Shown here: piece after piece, positions 20,986 to 33,099 of the stretch
Position numbering within the stretch: position 1 is the first letter of the stretch
Layout: each line of letters starts with the position of its first letter
Source: Maratus speciosus
Taxonomy: Eukaryota; Arthropoda; Arachnida; Araneae; Salticidae
Length of the DNA stretch: 64,000 bases
Reading direction: 5' to 3'
Assembly: GCA_963932465.1 (NCBI GenBank)
Contig: OZ010798.1
Span: 18,522,981 to 18,586,980 of the forward strand
The notes under the pieces: model-generated
Databases searched by the model: none
Seen by the model: only the letters and a program-made list of their open reading frames with translations
Told to the model about the DNA's origin: nothing
Translations under genes and position numbers: made by a program

Positions 20986-22789
20986 ACAAATGGCGGTATT
21001 TTTTGCTTTACAGCTCACTTTTAGTGCATTTCAGAATCAAAACAGTCATAATCAACTTTTTAGAGCATGAAGTAGACCATAGTTTCATTTACTAGGTAAT
21101 TATTTTTTGTAATAGACTTTGAAAATCACAGCAACGAGAACAGGAAAATGCTGGCTGGAAATTTAGTAATTTTTTTAAAAAAGGGCTTTTTTATATTAAA
21201 AACACGAATTAATTAATTAGTATATCATGTACAAGATACTAATCAACAAATATATAGTAAGTATAGTCACTTTATATGTGTTTCCTTTTTCTGCTGTTTG
21301 ACCCTGGTAGCCCGTCTATTGCTCTTGACTGGATTGTTTGTTCTAGGTCTTCAAAGTCCTCAAGGTCCAGTATAACATCAGGAGCGTTGCCACATAGTAT
21401 AATAATATTCATATACTTGATTAATTGTCAATATTTCTTCCGCTATTACTTTTAGCGTACAGAATCATGCATTTTGGGCTTTCCGAATTCATTTTTAACA
21501 GTTATTCTTATTCGATACTTCCAGGACGAAACTAGCTTTTTTTTTAAATTCTAGGGCAAACATGAGGTTTGCCCCCGTTCTCCCTCCCTACATACACACA
21601 CACACACACACTCCCCCTCCTACACAAATTGAATTTGCATACAGAATTTTATGAATTCATAATATATATTGCTTTATTTTAAAATTTAAAGTTGAATTTA
21701 AAAAAACCCTGAAAACAATTCCGCTTTATACAGGTTTCCGTCTCAATATGCATAAGCATAATTACTGGTTCTCTTTATGCTGAAAATAATATTCTCAATG
21801 TGAGATCGATTTACCATTAATGTAAACTTTGACTAACTAATAAAAATTGGGGTGACAAATTAATACAAATACGACAAACCAAATCTTCATTTTACGCCCT
21901 CTTTGCTTTGCATTCTGGCGAATGAAGCATATCCCCCCTCCCCACCTGTAGTTTCGGCCCTGTATAATCCTTTTACCATTTTAAAATTTCTAAATTCTTT
22001 TTTATTTATATTTGCAGTATTTTTTATATTATTCCCAGCATTTAACTTTACTTTAGACTTCCGATTCTTAGCCCAAACTCTGGGCGGCGCCTATATCTAC
22101 CGAATAGGATTTTAGTTAATTTCACCCCCCCTCCCCCCAACTATTTTCCAATTACTTTTTATTGTACATACTATAATCAATTAATTGCTTCGTTTATTCA
22201 GTATCAAAAATTAAAGATCGTTTTTAAATTAGTGATTTGTCAGGCGGTATTTTCCTGTTTTAACCATAAATCGTGTTTTTCTGATTTTAGAGTCTGTTTG
22301 AGATAATGTTCTAATGAATGAAACTTGTAGGATATTTCATACTTTACAAAGTTTATTACGGCACTTTTGTTCCTAAAACGGAAATATAAAAAATAAAAAT
22401 GTGTTATTAAGGAAAAAGTAACGTCATTTGTTTGTTTTTCCCACTTTTTGCAAATTGTACCCCATTTTCCCGGCTTCGTATCTCGTCTCCTATTTATTCA
22501 ATTTACAAATATGAAGCGTGCATGTTGTAGAAAATTTTGTCCTCTACAAAATTGTAGTTATAATTTGTTTTGTAAAATGCCCTGAAACCGAGTTAATCAA
22601 GAAAAATCGAAAAAAGTGCCGAAAAAGTTTGGTTTTTTTCGATATAGTAAAAAACGCACAAGGGCTGGAAGGTCGAAAACTTGGTTTTTTTCATTAGAGG
22701 GTCAACCTATACACTATACCCGAAAATCAGAGTTACCCGAATTTTTGCAAGGCAAGGCCCTTTTTGGGGCTATTTCTACTGGACTATTA

Positions 22790-23116
22790 TTAAAATCGAT
22801 ATTTTAATGCTTTTCTGAAAATAAAAAAATTAAAAACAAAAGAAGTCCGAATTTATTCCGTCAGATGATATTTAAGGATACATTCAGAATTTATTATTAA
22901 TAATTTGAAAACCTAGAAGGCGCTTCTATCCAATTTCTTTTAAACTCTCGAAGAGTATTTATTAAAATATTTTTGAAGAATTCGTTCAATATTCAAAAGA
23001 GATTTTCAATTTTGTTTTTATTCATTTTAAAACAAAGTTATTTTAACAAAACATGAAAATCTTAATTAAATATTTAAAATGTATGTAATCAAAAGATTCC
23101 TCCGAATAATTGCACT
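22790..23116. other. AT-rich DNA, nothing recognised
   Basis: Separates the large foldback from the next TTAA element. No frame, RNA gene or internal repeat is visible. Confidence 0.5.
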
Positions 23117-23120
23117 TTAA

Positions 23121-23329
23121 CCCTTTCCGGCACAGTGGTCCATGTCGGGACCACCTAATTTTAATTCCAAACTTACAAACGGCACGAACAATATTCTAAT
23201 AAAATTTTGCTTTTACAATGAAAGTTTAAGGTAACAAGTTTTTAATTTCTAAAAAAGTCGTTTTTAAATTCCCGTTACAGACAATCATTTCATCATTTTA
23301 GGAACAGATTTTTTCTATGCCGGAATGGG
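23121..23329. mobile_element. piggyBac-like MITE, 209 bp, TTAA
   Basis: Ends CCCTTTCCGGCA and (complemented) CCCATTCCGGCAT, flanked by TTAA at 23117-23120 and 23330-23333. A GGTCCATGTCGGGACC palindrome is in the left subterminal region. Non-coding. Confidence 0.8.
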
Positions 23330-23473
23330 TTAACATATATCAACTTTTAAATTTAAAACACATTGAAACATTTCACTCTAAAACTCACACCGTAACTTTT
23401 CTAAAGAAAGATTTAAATCTAGAATTTACATGTTTTATTCCATATCAATTTAAATATTTTGCTGTCTTGGAAA

Positions 23474-23498
23474 TTGGCTGCTTATGTTAGGCAGCCAA
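23474..23498. other. Isolated 9-bp hairpin
   Basis: TTGGCTGCT and AGGCAGCCAA pair around a 6-base loop, in the short stretch between the piggyBac-like MITE and the second foldback. No T-run follows it. It may be a chance or decayed MITE core. Confidence 0.4.
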
Positions 23499-24492
23499 TA
23501 ATTATAAGACATATTAAAAAGAAAGCTATCCAACTTCAACCGAAGCACAAGATTTATAATGGGTCAATCCATTTCAAGTGGTACCGCACTCGTTGCTCGA
23601 CGATTTAAAAAAAAAATCTGAAATTTTCTGTACAACAACCCTAACATGATGGAAGTTCAAAATGACTATTATTTTAATTTTATTAATTTTTGTTTGTGCA
23701 TGGCGGCCATCTTTGTTTCATCGTCTGCAGCAGTTTTCTCTCAAGAAGGGTTTACGAAATTGTAAATAATTCATCGCTTATTTCTCCAGTTCAAGTGCGG
23801 ATTAAAGCAATTTGTACAGAATACATTGGGCTAAAAATTTGGTAATGGAGTAATTTCCAAAACTAGCTGCTTATTGGTAAAATTTAAGCATAAATTTTCA
23901 GTTTTTTCCCAAAATTTGTCCGTTTACAAGAGGAAATTTTTCTAGCAAGGAATACTGTCAACATGACATAATTTTTTTTTACAAATAGGCCGAAAGTACT
24001 AGTACTCACACGCCGAGTTCCAGATCTGGGACTTGCTTTCTCTTCGCTTAAAAAAATCCCAAATTTTTCAAAAATGACAAAAATCGCACTTTTCAGGCTT
24101 TGATATCTCTGGTGGGGCACGAGATAAAAATCTGAAATTTTTTTTATAAGAGTATGTTATAAGAGTTTGTATGGTAGTGTTATGCACAAGAAATTTCAGG
24201 ATGGAGATTTGACTAAAAGCTGAGATATGGCAAGGGCAACATGTCAAAACAATACTGCCAAACTATTCTTTTGTTCTAGTCACAGCTAAGTATTTATATC
24301 AGAGTATCATTTAAATTTATTTTTTAGATTATCTTTAAATAATAGTAACAGAAAATAAAGCCTTTTGCAATTAATTTGAAAAATAATTATGCCTAAGGCC
24401 TACATTTTGTATCGTTTCAGTAATTTTTGTTGTACTTTTAGTAACTAAAAGAAACCTCAGCACTTATACATAAATATATATATATATATATA

Positions 24493-26874
24493 CAGGGGCA
24501 GCCGGCCCACTGGGGCCAGGCCCCACTAGAATTTTCTGTTCATTTAAAAAATTTTGATTCATATGTTTAATTTAAATATTTAAAAAAAAAGAACTGTTTA
24601 CTGAAAATATATTGCAAAGAAACTCCTTCTTACATCGTGCCCACTCATCCGTTATCGACTCTCAGCATCTATTTCTTCTCAGAGGAAATAAATCACTTTA
24701 CTGGCCACTACTTACTACTGAACACCAAGGTTACTGTATCTGGGCACAAGACATTTGTGCCCATCTGGTGCGATAATGAGTATTTCCCTCCCTCACGTAT
24801 CATTCAATTTTGGCGATGTACTGCTCTTTCAGAGCTAAATCTTCCGTATTTTTTTTGCAATGTGGGGCACTGGGCGAGTGTGCCCTTGATGCAAAGCTTC
24901 TGTTATACGGGGATTCTCAAAAATAGTTGACGACATTTCTATTACTATTGCTGCTTATTCGTTAAATTACGCGATCTTTGAGTACTCTCTTTAAACGGAG
25001 ACGCATGTTGTTGTTAAGGTGTATTCCAATCCAAACTGCTTATTTTCTGATATATTTTTAAATTCATTTTTGCTCTAAAACGCATCAAACTGGCAAATTC
25101 TCTTATTTAGAAACTACATAAAGTGAAGTGCTTGTCGATTTTTTGATAAATGCAGAAAATATTGCAAAAAAAAAAAAAAAAAAAAAAAATGCTTGTTTAA
25201 AAATCAAATTCTAATGAATTGAGCGAAAAATGAAATCACACGGCCTCTTAAACATTTCTTCAAAAATCACCTCAGCAAGTTTCATGTTTTTACTTTTAAT
25301 AATGAGTCTGAAAGTGTCTCAGAAAATTTCGAGCTGTTGAGGGTGGAAAAATATTTTTTCGAACATACCTTTAATTTCTTGAAATAAAAAAATGAATTCT
25401 GTAGATGGTTTATTATGAAAGCCCTTTTCAACAATGAAGTTGGAAGAAAAACTTGAAATTAAACGCCTGGGACCTTATCAACCGAAGAATTTTCAAATGC
25501 CACGAAAAGATGGGAAAAAAACTGCGTTATTTCTCTACACAGTGGTTTAAAAAATTTCTGTGGATTTCAGCAAGTGAAGAAAAAAAAAACATTGTTCTGT
25601 TTTTATTGTTTATTGTTTGGAGGGGTGAAATTATGGAGTATGGCTGGCTGTAACGATTTGAAGCATTTTTTTTTGAAAGAGTAAAAAAACATGAAATGAG
25701 TACTACTCATTTAAATAATGCTATTAACTATAAAACCTTCGGACTGTCAATATTGTAGCGCAGTTGGATGAAGGTTACAGGATTTCATTACAAAAACATA
25801 ATGAAATGGTTGAGAAGAACAGATATGTGCTAAATCGTGTAATCAATTGTTTGATATTCTGTGGAATTCATGAATTACATTTAAGGGGTTATGATGAACG
25901 TAAAGTTTTTAAACCGAGGTATGTTTTTAGATTTGGTCACATATGCCTCAAAACTGGACACTATATTGGAAGACCATTTAAACAATGCTACAGTATCTAA
26001 AAATACTTCAAAAACTATACAGAATGAGCTGTTGGAATTATATATATGAAACGTATATGCATGAAGTTAAAAATGAGATGTGTGCTTCTAATTTTGTAGA
26101 TTTACAAGCTGACGAAACTATACTGATGTAAGCTGCACCTAGCAATTTGTTATCATTTTAGGATATATAAAAAACAACAAACCCTTGAAAAGGTTTGTTC
26201 AATTCATTCATGTCCATGATAAAACAGCAGAGGAACTTACTAAAATCTTAACTCAAAATTTAGAACAGTTTTATTTAAAAGATAAGCTTGTTGCGCAAGC
26301 ATATGAGCAGGTGTCATACTGGAGTTCAAGAGCGAATGAGAGAAAATTTTAAACCATTTTTGAAAAACTCTATGGAACAGGAATGATTAAATACACTCTT
26401 GCTGTTCTTTCAGTCCACAAATATTTTATTAGTATCAGAATTTGATGTAAAAGTAAGTGAAAGATTTGCTAGTCGAAAAAATCGACATGCCTAATTTCTA
26501 TTTAAATAATGCATTAAATTTTAATTTGTGAATGGATTAAATCTCTGCAAGAAAAATATGCATTTTTTTCAATTAAATTATGAGATAATTATTTTTTGTT
26601 TGATTTGTGAATTTGTTTTTTTTTTTTAAATTTAATAATGTTTGACCAGAGTAAGTTTAATGTGAATAATGGTAATTAAATTTAAAGTTAGTGAAAGACG
26701 TTGATTACTTGAAAAAATAATTAAATTTTTATTTCCAAAAGTAAGATTACTTTTTAATTTTATTTTTAAATAATTTGTTTTCATGTTTAAACAAGAAATA
26801 TTAATACATACAAATTTACAATATGTTATGAGGACCGGGCCCCACCAGTGGGAGATTGACACGAGCCGCCACTG
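24493..26874 (+). mobile_element. hAT element, 2382 bp, in a TA run
   Basis: Ends CAGGGGCAGCCGGCCCACTG and (complemented) CAGTGGCGGCTCG, with CCCACTGG and GGCCCCAC as shared subterminal words. TATATATA lies on both sides (24485-24492, 26875-26882). It carries a broken transposase of the ZMYM1/DUF4371 type. The insertion split the left arm of the foldback; removing it restores arm continuity. Confidence 0.88.
25434..26490 (+). pseudogene. Broken hAT transposase (TTF zinc finger / DUF4371, ZMYM1-like)
   Basis: Pieces of one protein are spread over several frames, in the order of the family. 25434 onward: KRLGPYQPKNFQMPRKDGKK (TTF-type zinc-finger region); a frameshift near 25518; then STQWFKKFLWISASEEKK. 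25764 onward: NEMVEKNRYVLNRVINCLIF followed by CGIHELHLRGYDE, the DUF4371 signature. Another frameshift near 25918, then RGMFLDLVTYASKLD and TSKTIQNELLELYI. Near 26100: FVDLQADETILM (the usual ADETTD catalytic-aspartate region, shifted). Near 26175: NNKPLKRFVQFIHVHDKTAE and LTKILTQNLEQFYLKDKLVA. After about 26340 (GVQERMREN) the central and C-terminal parts are largely missing. At least three frameshifts and several stops make it inactive. The match to the family is from memory of its motifs. Confidence 0.85.
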
Positions 26875-28400
26875 TATATATATATACAAGGCCTGAGACA
26901 AAAACAGAATAGGGAAAGAGAAAAGCTGTTAATGTTGGCATACTTGTTGAGACATGATCAAACGTGTCAAAACACATTCCTGCTTGTTGGTTTAAAAACC
27001 ACAATTTTAATGTTGCTTGCCAGTCCCTGAAACTTGTCCTACCATAAGTATGTTCCTGTAAATGAAACATTATGCGATGTTACCATGCATCAGCATCAAG
27101 TAATTTTCAGAAAGTAAAGATACCAAAAGCCTTTTCAAAATTTATACTGCAGTAAAATCACATTTTTGCATAAGAAGTAAGCTAGGAATTATTAATGAAT
27201 TGAGACTTGCACATAGTGATTTCAAAGTATATTTCTATGAGCCAGCAGGGCCAAGATCTTCAGTCAAGTTATCAAGAGATGACAAGACTTGGTTCCTACA
27301 AATAAAATTTTGAGAAAGATCAAAATTGTGGTTTTTGAACCAACAAGCAAGAATGTGTTTTGACAAGTTTGATCATGTCTCAACAAGTATGACAACATTA
27401 ACAGCTTTTCTTTTTCTCTATGTTGTTTTTGTCTCAGGTCTTGTATAAAAATATTTTTTTTCTTTATGTAAAAGTGCTGAGGTTTCTTTTAGTTACTAAA
27501 ATTACTTACAACAAAAATTACTGAAACCATACAAAATGTATGGCCTTAGGCATAATTATTTTTTTAATTAATTGCTAAGCTTTGCAAAGGGCTTTATTTT
27601 CTGTTACTATTATTTAAAGATAATCAAAAATATAAATTTAAATGACACTCTGAGATAAATACTTAGCTGTGACTACAACAAAACAATAGTTTGGCAGTAT
27701 TGTTTTGACATGTTGTCCTTGCCATATCTCAACTTGTAGTCAAATCTCCATCCTGAAATTTCTTGTGCATAACACTACCATACAATACTCTTAAAAAAAA
27801 AAAATTCAGATTTTTATCTCGTGCCCCACCAGAGATATCAAAGCCTGAAAAGTGCGATTTTTGACATTTTTCAAAAATTTGGGATTTTTTTTAGCGAAGA
27901 GAAAGAATGTCCCAGATCTGGAACTCGGCGTGTGAGTACAAGTACTTTCGGCATATTTGTAAAAAAAAAAAAAAAAAATGTCATGTTGGCAGTATTCCTT
28001 GCTAGAAAAATTTCCTCTTGTAAACGGACAAATTTCGGAAAAAAACTGAAACTTTATGCTTAAATTTTACCAATAAGCAGTTAGTTTCGGAAACTACTCC
28101 ATTACCAAATTTTTAGCCTAATATATTCTGTACAAATTGCTTTAATCCGCAGTTAAATTAAATAAATAAACGATGAATTATTTATAATTCTGTAAACCCT
28201 TCTTGTGAGAAAATTGCTGCAGACGATGAAACAAAGATGGCCGCCATGCACAAACAAAAATTAATAAAATTAAAATAATAGTCATTTTGAACTTCCATCA
28301 TGTTAGGGTTGTTGTACAAAAAATTTCAGATTTTTAAAAATGGTCAAGCAACGAATTGATGATTTAATGGACCACTTGAAATGGATTGACCCTAATATAT

Positions 28401-28580
28401 CAGGGTTCGTACGGGTGCTTGAATTTCATGACTAAGAAATTCTTTGGTACCAGTATTTTCTTATGGAAAATCTCCCCTGAAATAAGGCAAAATTTCGTCT
28501 GTTTAAACTAGATTTATTTTTCTATTAAAAAAAAATTCTGATATTGGGCCTTGAAAATAACGGTACCCGTACGAACACTG
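28401..28580. mobile_element. CAGGGTTCGTA-ended MITE, 180 bp, 5-bp TSD (copy 2)
   Basis: Ends CAGGGTTCGTACGGGT and (complemented) CAGTGTTCGTACGGGT, with TATAT at 28396-28400 and 28581-28585. It sits 8 bp outside the foldback and directly abuts its TAAT duplication. Confidence 0.85.
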
Positions 28581-28585
28581 TATAT

Positions 28586-29506
28586 ATGTAGATATAAACA
28601 GATTAAACACACAGATTGTCATCTTCCATTGCCCACAATGGACATTTACTTTGGATTCACATAGACACTAGGGCTCCAGTTGCATGGTGTGATAAAAGGC
28701 GGTAGCCCGTTATGTCATCTGCTACAGCTCTTCATATTTGACAATTTATTGGCAATAAAAATAAACTAAAACGTAAATGTGTTCATATTTTTTAAAACAA
28801 AAGTGAATAGCTGAGCCTGTTTTGTTAACACTGAATTAGATAAAATTATATGTATATAAAAAAAAAATCTATAAATTAAAATCTTGATTTGCAGTGCATA
28901 GAGTAAAAGGAGTTATTGTGAAAACAATCTGTTTTAAGCGATTTAGCATTATATTTTGTTTAATCTTTTTTAATGTTACTTCCTCTAATGTTAAAAATAA
29001 AAATAATGTAATATGTAATCTATAATTGAAAATAAATTTTAGTCTCTTTTTTTCTTTATATTTGCACTGTTTTCACTTATTGGGAAAACGTATTAGCATA
29101 TGTTGCTTATTTATTAAATTTATGATAATCTTTTTTTTCTGCATCTATCTTCTTTTGAAATATATTTTTCATGCCATTATTGTATAAAAATATAGATGAT
29201 TGTTTTTAGTAATACTGTTATAAATACTTTATTTTGCTTTATCCCTTATTCTAGTTTCTCAAAGTTATATTAAACTTTATTTTTATTACTTTAAATTTTT
29301 GCATTAAAAAATAAATAAATAAATAAAACTTAACTCAACTTACACTAAAACAAGTGTAAATATTAAAAAAGTCATATCGGTAATGTAATTTTTAAAAATA
29401 ATTTAGACACCTCCTGCAAAAACAATTACTTACGTACAACTTAATGATATTTTGCATAATTAAATAAAAAATTTAAAGTACGATTGAAATGCTCTTTAAC
29501 AATTAT
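28586..29506. other. AT-rich DNA, nothing recognised
   Basis: About 900 bp with no open frame over 60 codons, no inverted repeat and no RNA gene. AATA-rich simple sequence occurs at about 29309-29330. Confidence 0.5.
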
Positions 29507-29848
29507 AACAAACAGTTTAACTGTTCCAGCTAAAATTATTCATTGCACTAAATATTCAAAGCGATAAAATACAAAAAGTAATGAGAAAGCAATTTGAATA
29601 TTTCCCGATTTAAAGGAAATTTTAGTACAATGAAATCCAGGTAAATCATGTGTCAGTAAGCATTATTTCAAAAATACAGAGATATAACAAACAGTTTAAC
29701 TGTTACAGCTAAAATAATACATTATATTGATAAAAAGCGATAAAATAATGAGAGAAAAAAATCTGAATACTTCTTGATTTAAAGGAAGTTTTAGTACAAT
29801 GAAATGCGGGTAAATCATGTGTCAGTAAACATCATTTAAAAAAAAAAA
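29507..29848. repeat. Two-copy direct repeat, unit about 180 bp
   Basis: ACAAACAGTTTAACTGTTCC at 29508 and its variant at 29688 begin two units. Both continue with AGCTAAAAT, GCGATAAAAT, GATTTAAAGGAA, TTTTAGTACAATGAAAT and GGTAAATCATGTGTCAGTAA. Identity is roughly 80%. Non-coding. Confidence 0.85.
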
Positions 29849-30057
29849 AAAAAAGGAATATGTTACAAAAATTAGTTTTAATTCATACAACCTAATGTAT
29901 AAATATTCTGTGCTTTACAAAATAAAACGTAAAAACTAGTGATGTCAACATTTATCTTTACGGTATAAAAATTCAGATTCGTATAAGAACAAAATTGTTA
30001 TTTTTTAGGGTTCCATACTTAAAAAGAATAAACAATTAAATTTAAAAAATCAAAAAA

Positions 30058-30926
30058 CCCGACTGCGTAAAAAGCGAACTAATTAATTATTTCTCATCAA
30101 TGTGAATCTATTTTTTTTTTTTTTCAATTCCTACTATTAGCTCACACTCTCGCTATATATATCTTGTTCAAATTTTCAATTGTTAATAAAATACTTATTA
30201 TTCCTCCAATCAAGCTCAAATAAAATTTTTTAAACTTGTAGTGAATGACACTTGATGTTAATCCAGTTTTTTTCATATTAATTCATTAATTAAATTAAAT
30301 TAATTAATTTTCAATAATCGAGAGAGCCCTCTTCTTGATCAAGGCATTTTATGCGCCACTCAAGAGGTAAGAAGAATGGGAGAAAAAAAAATTCTCTTAT
30401 TGACCTAAGTAGGAATTGACTTTAAATATTTTTTTTATATTACTTGTTTATATTACTTACCTATTTTTTTGTTTACTTGTATTGATGACTTTTAAGTTGT
30501 GTTCAATTGTTAGTTCCTATCTATAGACACTGTTTTGATCAGGTCTATAGATGTCTATGATGGTTAGAGTTGCAGTCAAGCTAGAGATCCTACCTACACA
30601 ACTTCCAGGTTGTACAATATTTTAACGGGGCTTCTGACTGTAAAATAGTCAATGAAACATCGTCTTCATTTTGAAGGACCTATCCAATGATATGCCACTC
30701 AATAGGGTGCGTAATTTTTTTCGTCTCTACCGCCATTTTGTATTTTACGTCCGCCATTTTGAATTTATAAGAACAACAACCTAGCCTGTAACCATCGGGC
30801 CGTTAACACGAATTGATAGAGACCTCATTCATTAAAATCCATCCAGCCGTTAGGATGTTTCGAGGGTATAAAGAAATCCACATACACAGATACGCGTGAA
30901 ACACATAACCCTTCTTTTCAGTCGGG
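30058..30926. mobile_element. CCCGACTG-ended repeat, 869 bp
   Basis: CCCGACTGCGTAAAA (30058) is mirrored by TTTTCAGTCGGG (30915-30926), next to A-rich flanks. The right portion has CCATCCAGCCGTTAGGATG and ATACGCGTGAAACACATAAC. These read like the 3' part of a common dispersed arthropod repeat, but I cannot name its class. Only about 9-12 bp of inverted terminus is seen. Confidence 0.45.
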
Positions 30927-31541
30927 TAAAAAACGGAATCATTATAAGATCTCTCCTGTGTCTGTCTGTCATAGCCATGTTACTCGTAAACTATGAAGCA
31001 TGGAAATTTCAAACTGGATGAAGTAATAAAGGCTATATTGAGACACATATTTATAGATTATTAACTATTCACAAATATATTTAGGTAAAATGTAGAGGGA
31101 CTCATTAAGTTACTTGAAAAAAAAAATCTTCGTATATCATGTGGGGTATCGTGTGAAAGCTTTCATAATGACGAACTTAAAATACATTTCTTTTAATTTT
31201 AGGTATCATATTTTCAGAGATATCGACGAAAATGTAATGCAAAAATATCCCCCCCCCCTACCTCTATTACCGAATCTAATGAAACTAAAATTATGACAAA
31301 ATTAAGGGTAGTAGAAGTTAATTTAAAACTTGCAGGAAAGTGTAGCGATTAGCTAGGTCACGCAGTTTTTGAGAAAATCGTATTTTTCCGCTACACACAA
31401 ATTTTGATTTACACACAAATTTTGATTTGCGTGCGTTCAGCAAAGGAGTTGAGGAGCGCTGTAGGTGCCTATCGTCTCAGAAGTGTAAAAGAATTGTTGA
31501 TAAATATTTTAGGAAAATTCTATCGGTAATTAGCCCAGATA
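30927..31541. other. AT-rich DNA, nothing recognised
   Basis: Contains a short direct duplication ACACAAATTTTGATT (about 31395-31425). The frame at 31114-31296 has no recognisable feature. Confidence 0.5.
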
Positions 31542-31545
31542 TTAA

Positions 31546-31799
31546 CCCTTAAAGACGCGGACGGTTTGAACATACATACTGACAGAGGCAGCGTACTCCA
31601 TGTGCCAATGGCTTTTAAAGCGCAGATAACAACTTTTAATGATATATTTGTGTAATGCCCAGTTGTAGTATAAAAGCAATAAAATTCAAACAGTTAAAAA
31701 GAAACTAATTTAATTAGAATTACTCACATAATTTCTATGGGATTCAGGACTAATTTACAGAAAGGGGCGCTCTCAAAACGCTACCCGCGTCTTAAATTG
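31546..31799. mobile_element. piggyBac-like MITE, 254 bp, TTAA
   Basis: The left end CCCTTAAAGACGCGG and complemented right end CAATTTAAGACGCGGGTAG lie inside TTAA at 31542-31545 and 31800-31803. Non-coding. Confidence 0.75.
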
Positions 31800-31803
31800 T
31801 TAA

Positions 31804-32593
31804 TTAAAAACCTAGCTAGACAAACGCAGCGCGGACCAAGGCTGCATTGAAACTTTGCGACCTTCTTTCGAAGCGCGCTTAGGACAATGCTAAGTTTAAA
31901 CTTTGAACAAGGACTTTGTCTAAGGTACACTGTAAAAAGAAAAGATTATTACTAATCTAAATTTGGGTTTATGAAATGCCACATGAAGTTTAAATATGCA
32001 CTACTTTTACTGTCAATACTGAATTAAGTTCACCATAAACAGATTAGATAAGATTAAAAGAAAAGATTTATACAGAATAGCAATATTTGGTGCTATTTAG
32101 GCTTCATATCTCTCTGAACTTTCATGGTATAGCCATTTATACTTTTCTATTGTATACAGCTATACCCAACCTTACGTTGTATAGTTTTTTTTTATAAAGT
32201 CTTATTCTTTTAGCAACGATTTTTTTTTTTAATAATACAGTTACTAATTAACATATTTATTGTACTTAACCCTCTGTCAGCGAGTAATACTCGCACTTGA
32301 CCGTTTATTTAACATATAATTTCAGGACGAAAATTATAATAAATGATGCAGGAAAAAGATTATCATAAATATAAAATTTAATACGCATGTTCAAATTGAT
32401 TAAAACTTGCACAATATTAAAAAATCTCCTAACCACGTGCTACGGCTACGCTAGGAAGTAAACTGCACCAGCCATGCAGCAAGCGTTCACATCCGTTCTG
32501 TGCAACTGACAAGTTCGAAATGAAGAAGAAGACGACGCGCAGACTACCCCTTCCCCCCTGCTCGCCAACGCTTCGCCGCTCTTTGATGACAAG
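31804..32593. other. Non-coding DNA with one orphan TTAACCC-type end
   Basis: At about 32267, TTAACCCTCTGTCAGCGAG looks like one terminus of a piggyBac-like element, but no matching inverted end was found downstream. A weak inverted pair (CTGTAAAAAGAAAAGATTA near 31930 against about 32050-32085) may be a decayed MITE. Confidence 0.4.
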
Positions 32594-33046
32594 CGGCCGT
32601 ATTCTCCCCTTATTCCGGAGCGGAACGGAATCGGAATTCAGTCACCCGGAATATGGCGATTATTCCGGATCGAATGGAAAGAGCGATTCTACCCTAGCCA
32701 GATTCCGGATTCGGAATAATCGATATTTATTCCGTGGCTTTTGAAAGGAAGTGACATCACAAATTCCTTTGAAGTGTGAAGAACCAATCAGAATGAAAAT
32801 ATACGTCACGTTTTTTTGTTTGTTTATTTTTTTTCGCTTAGCTGATGGCTTTGGCTAGCGAGGAGCTTTTAATCAGAATAATAATTTTCGAATAAATTTG
32901 CGTAACTGAGTGAATACCTAAAGAAAAATAACATACTTTTCAGTGCTGTATGAAATATTTCTAAAAAAGATTGAGGGGGTTGGGGGATCGCTCGCTGAAA
33001 AAAAAATATGACTATTGTTTTTGTTTTTCTATTTTTAACTTTCAGT

Positions 33047-33049
<3 letters not shown>

Positions 33050-33096
<47 letters not shown>
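33050..33096. repeat. Poly(T) run, 47 bp
   Basis: The longest homopolymer of the window, preceded by TTTCAG. No adjoining retroposed sequence was recognised on the minus strand. Confidence 0.9.

Positions 33097-33099
<3 letters not shown>

Larger units (their letters stand above)
18711..22786. mobile_element. 4.1-kb foldback element with about 1.4-kb arms
   Basis: The left arm (18711 to about 20547) and right arm (about 21400-22786) are inverted copies: TAGTCCAGTAGAAATAGC at the left end; GGTCGAAAAC and AAAAGTGCCGAAAAA inside; GGCGCCTATATCTACCG at 22084 against its complement near 19858. The arms differ by length changes in A-runs and by nested insertions in the left arm. A 3-bp TTA lies on both sides (18708-18710, 22787-22789), or the target is TA if the termini are read as GTCCAG. 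Mirrored short frames in the arms (about 19790-20056 minus, 21903-22115 plus) are byproducts of the symmetry. The loop (about 20551-21399) contains one MITE and a third copy of an arm segment. Confidence 0.85.
23561..28392. mobile_element. 4.8-kb foldback element interrupted by a hAT
   Basis: The left arm (23561-24480, continuing after the hAT at about 26883-27020) and right arm (about 27330-28392) are inverted copies. Ends are GGGTCAATCCATTTCAAGTG and its complement; mirrored landmarks include the ATGGCGGCCATCTTTGTTTC region and the GAGACAAAAACA / TGTTTTTGTCTC pair. TAAT flanks both sides (23557-23560, 28393-28396). Without the 2.4-kb hAT the element is about 2.45 kb with arms of about 1.05 kb and a loop near 27030-27320. 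Arm frames at 23884-24120 (minus) and 27821-28063 (plus) are mirror copies of one another. Confidence 0.87.

Noticed and set aside
23884..24120. A 78-80 codon frame found in both arms of the second foldback (also 27821-28063)
   Set aside because: The frame is kept in both arms, but by my count most differences change the amino acid (about nine of twelve), which fits neutral copies of one palindrome rather than a selected small protein.
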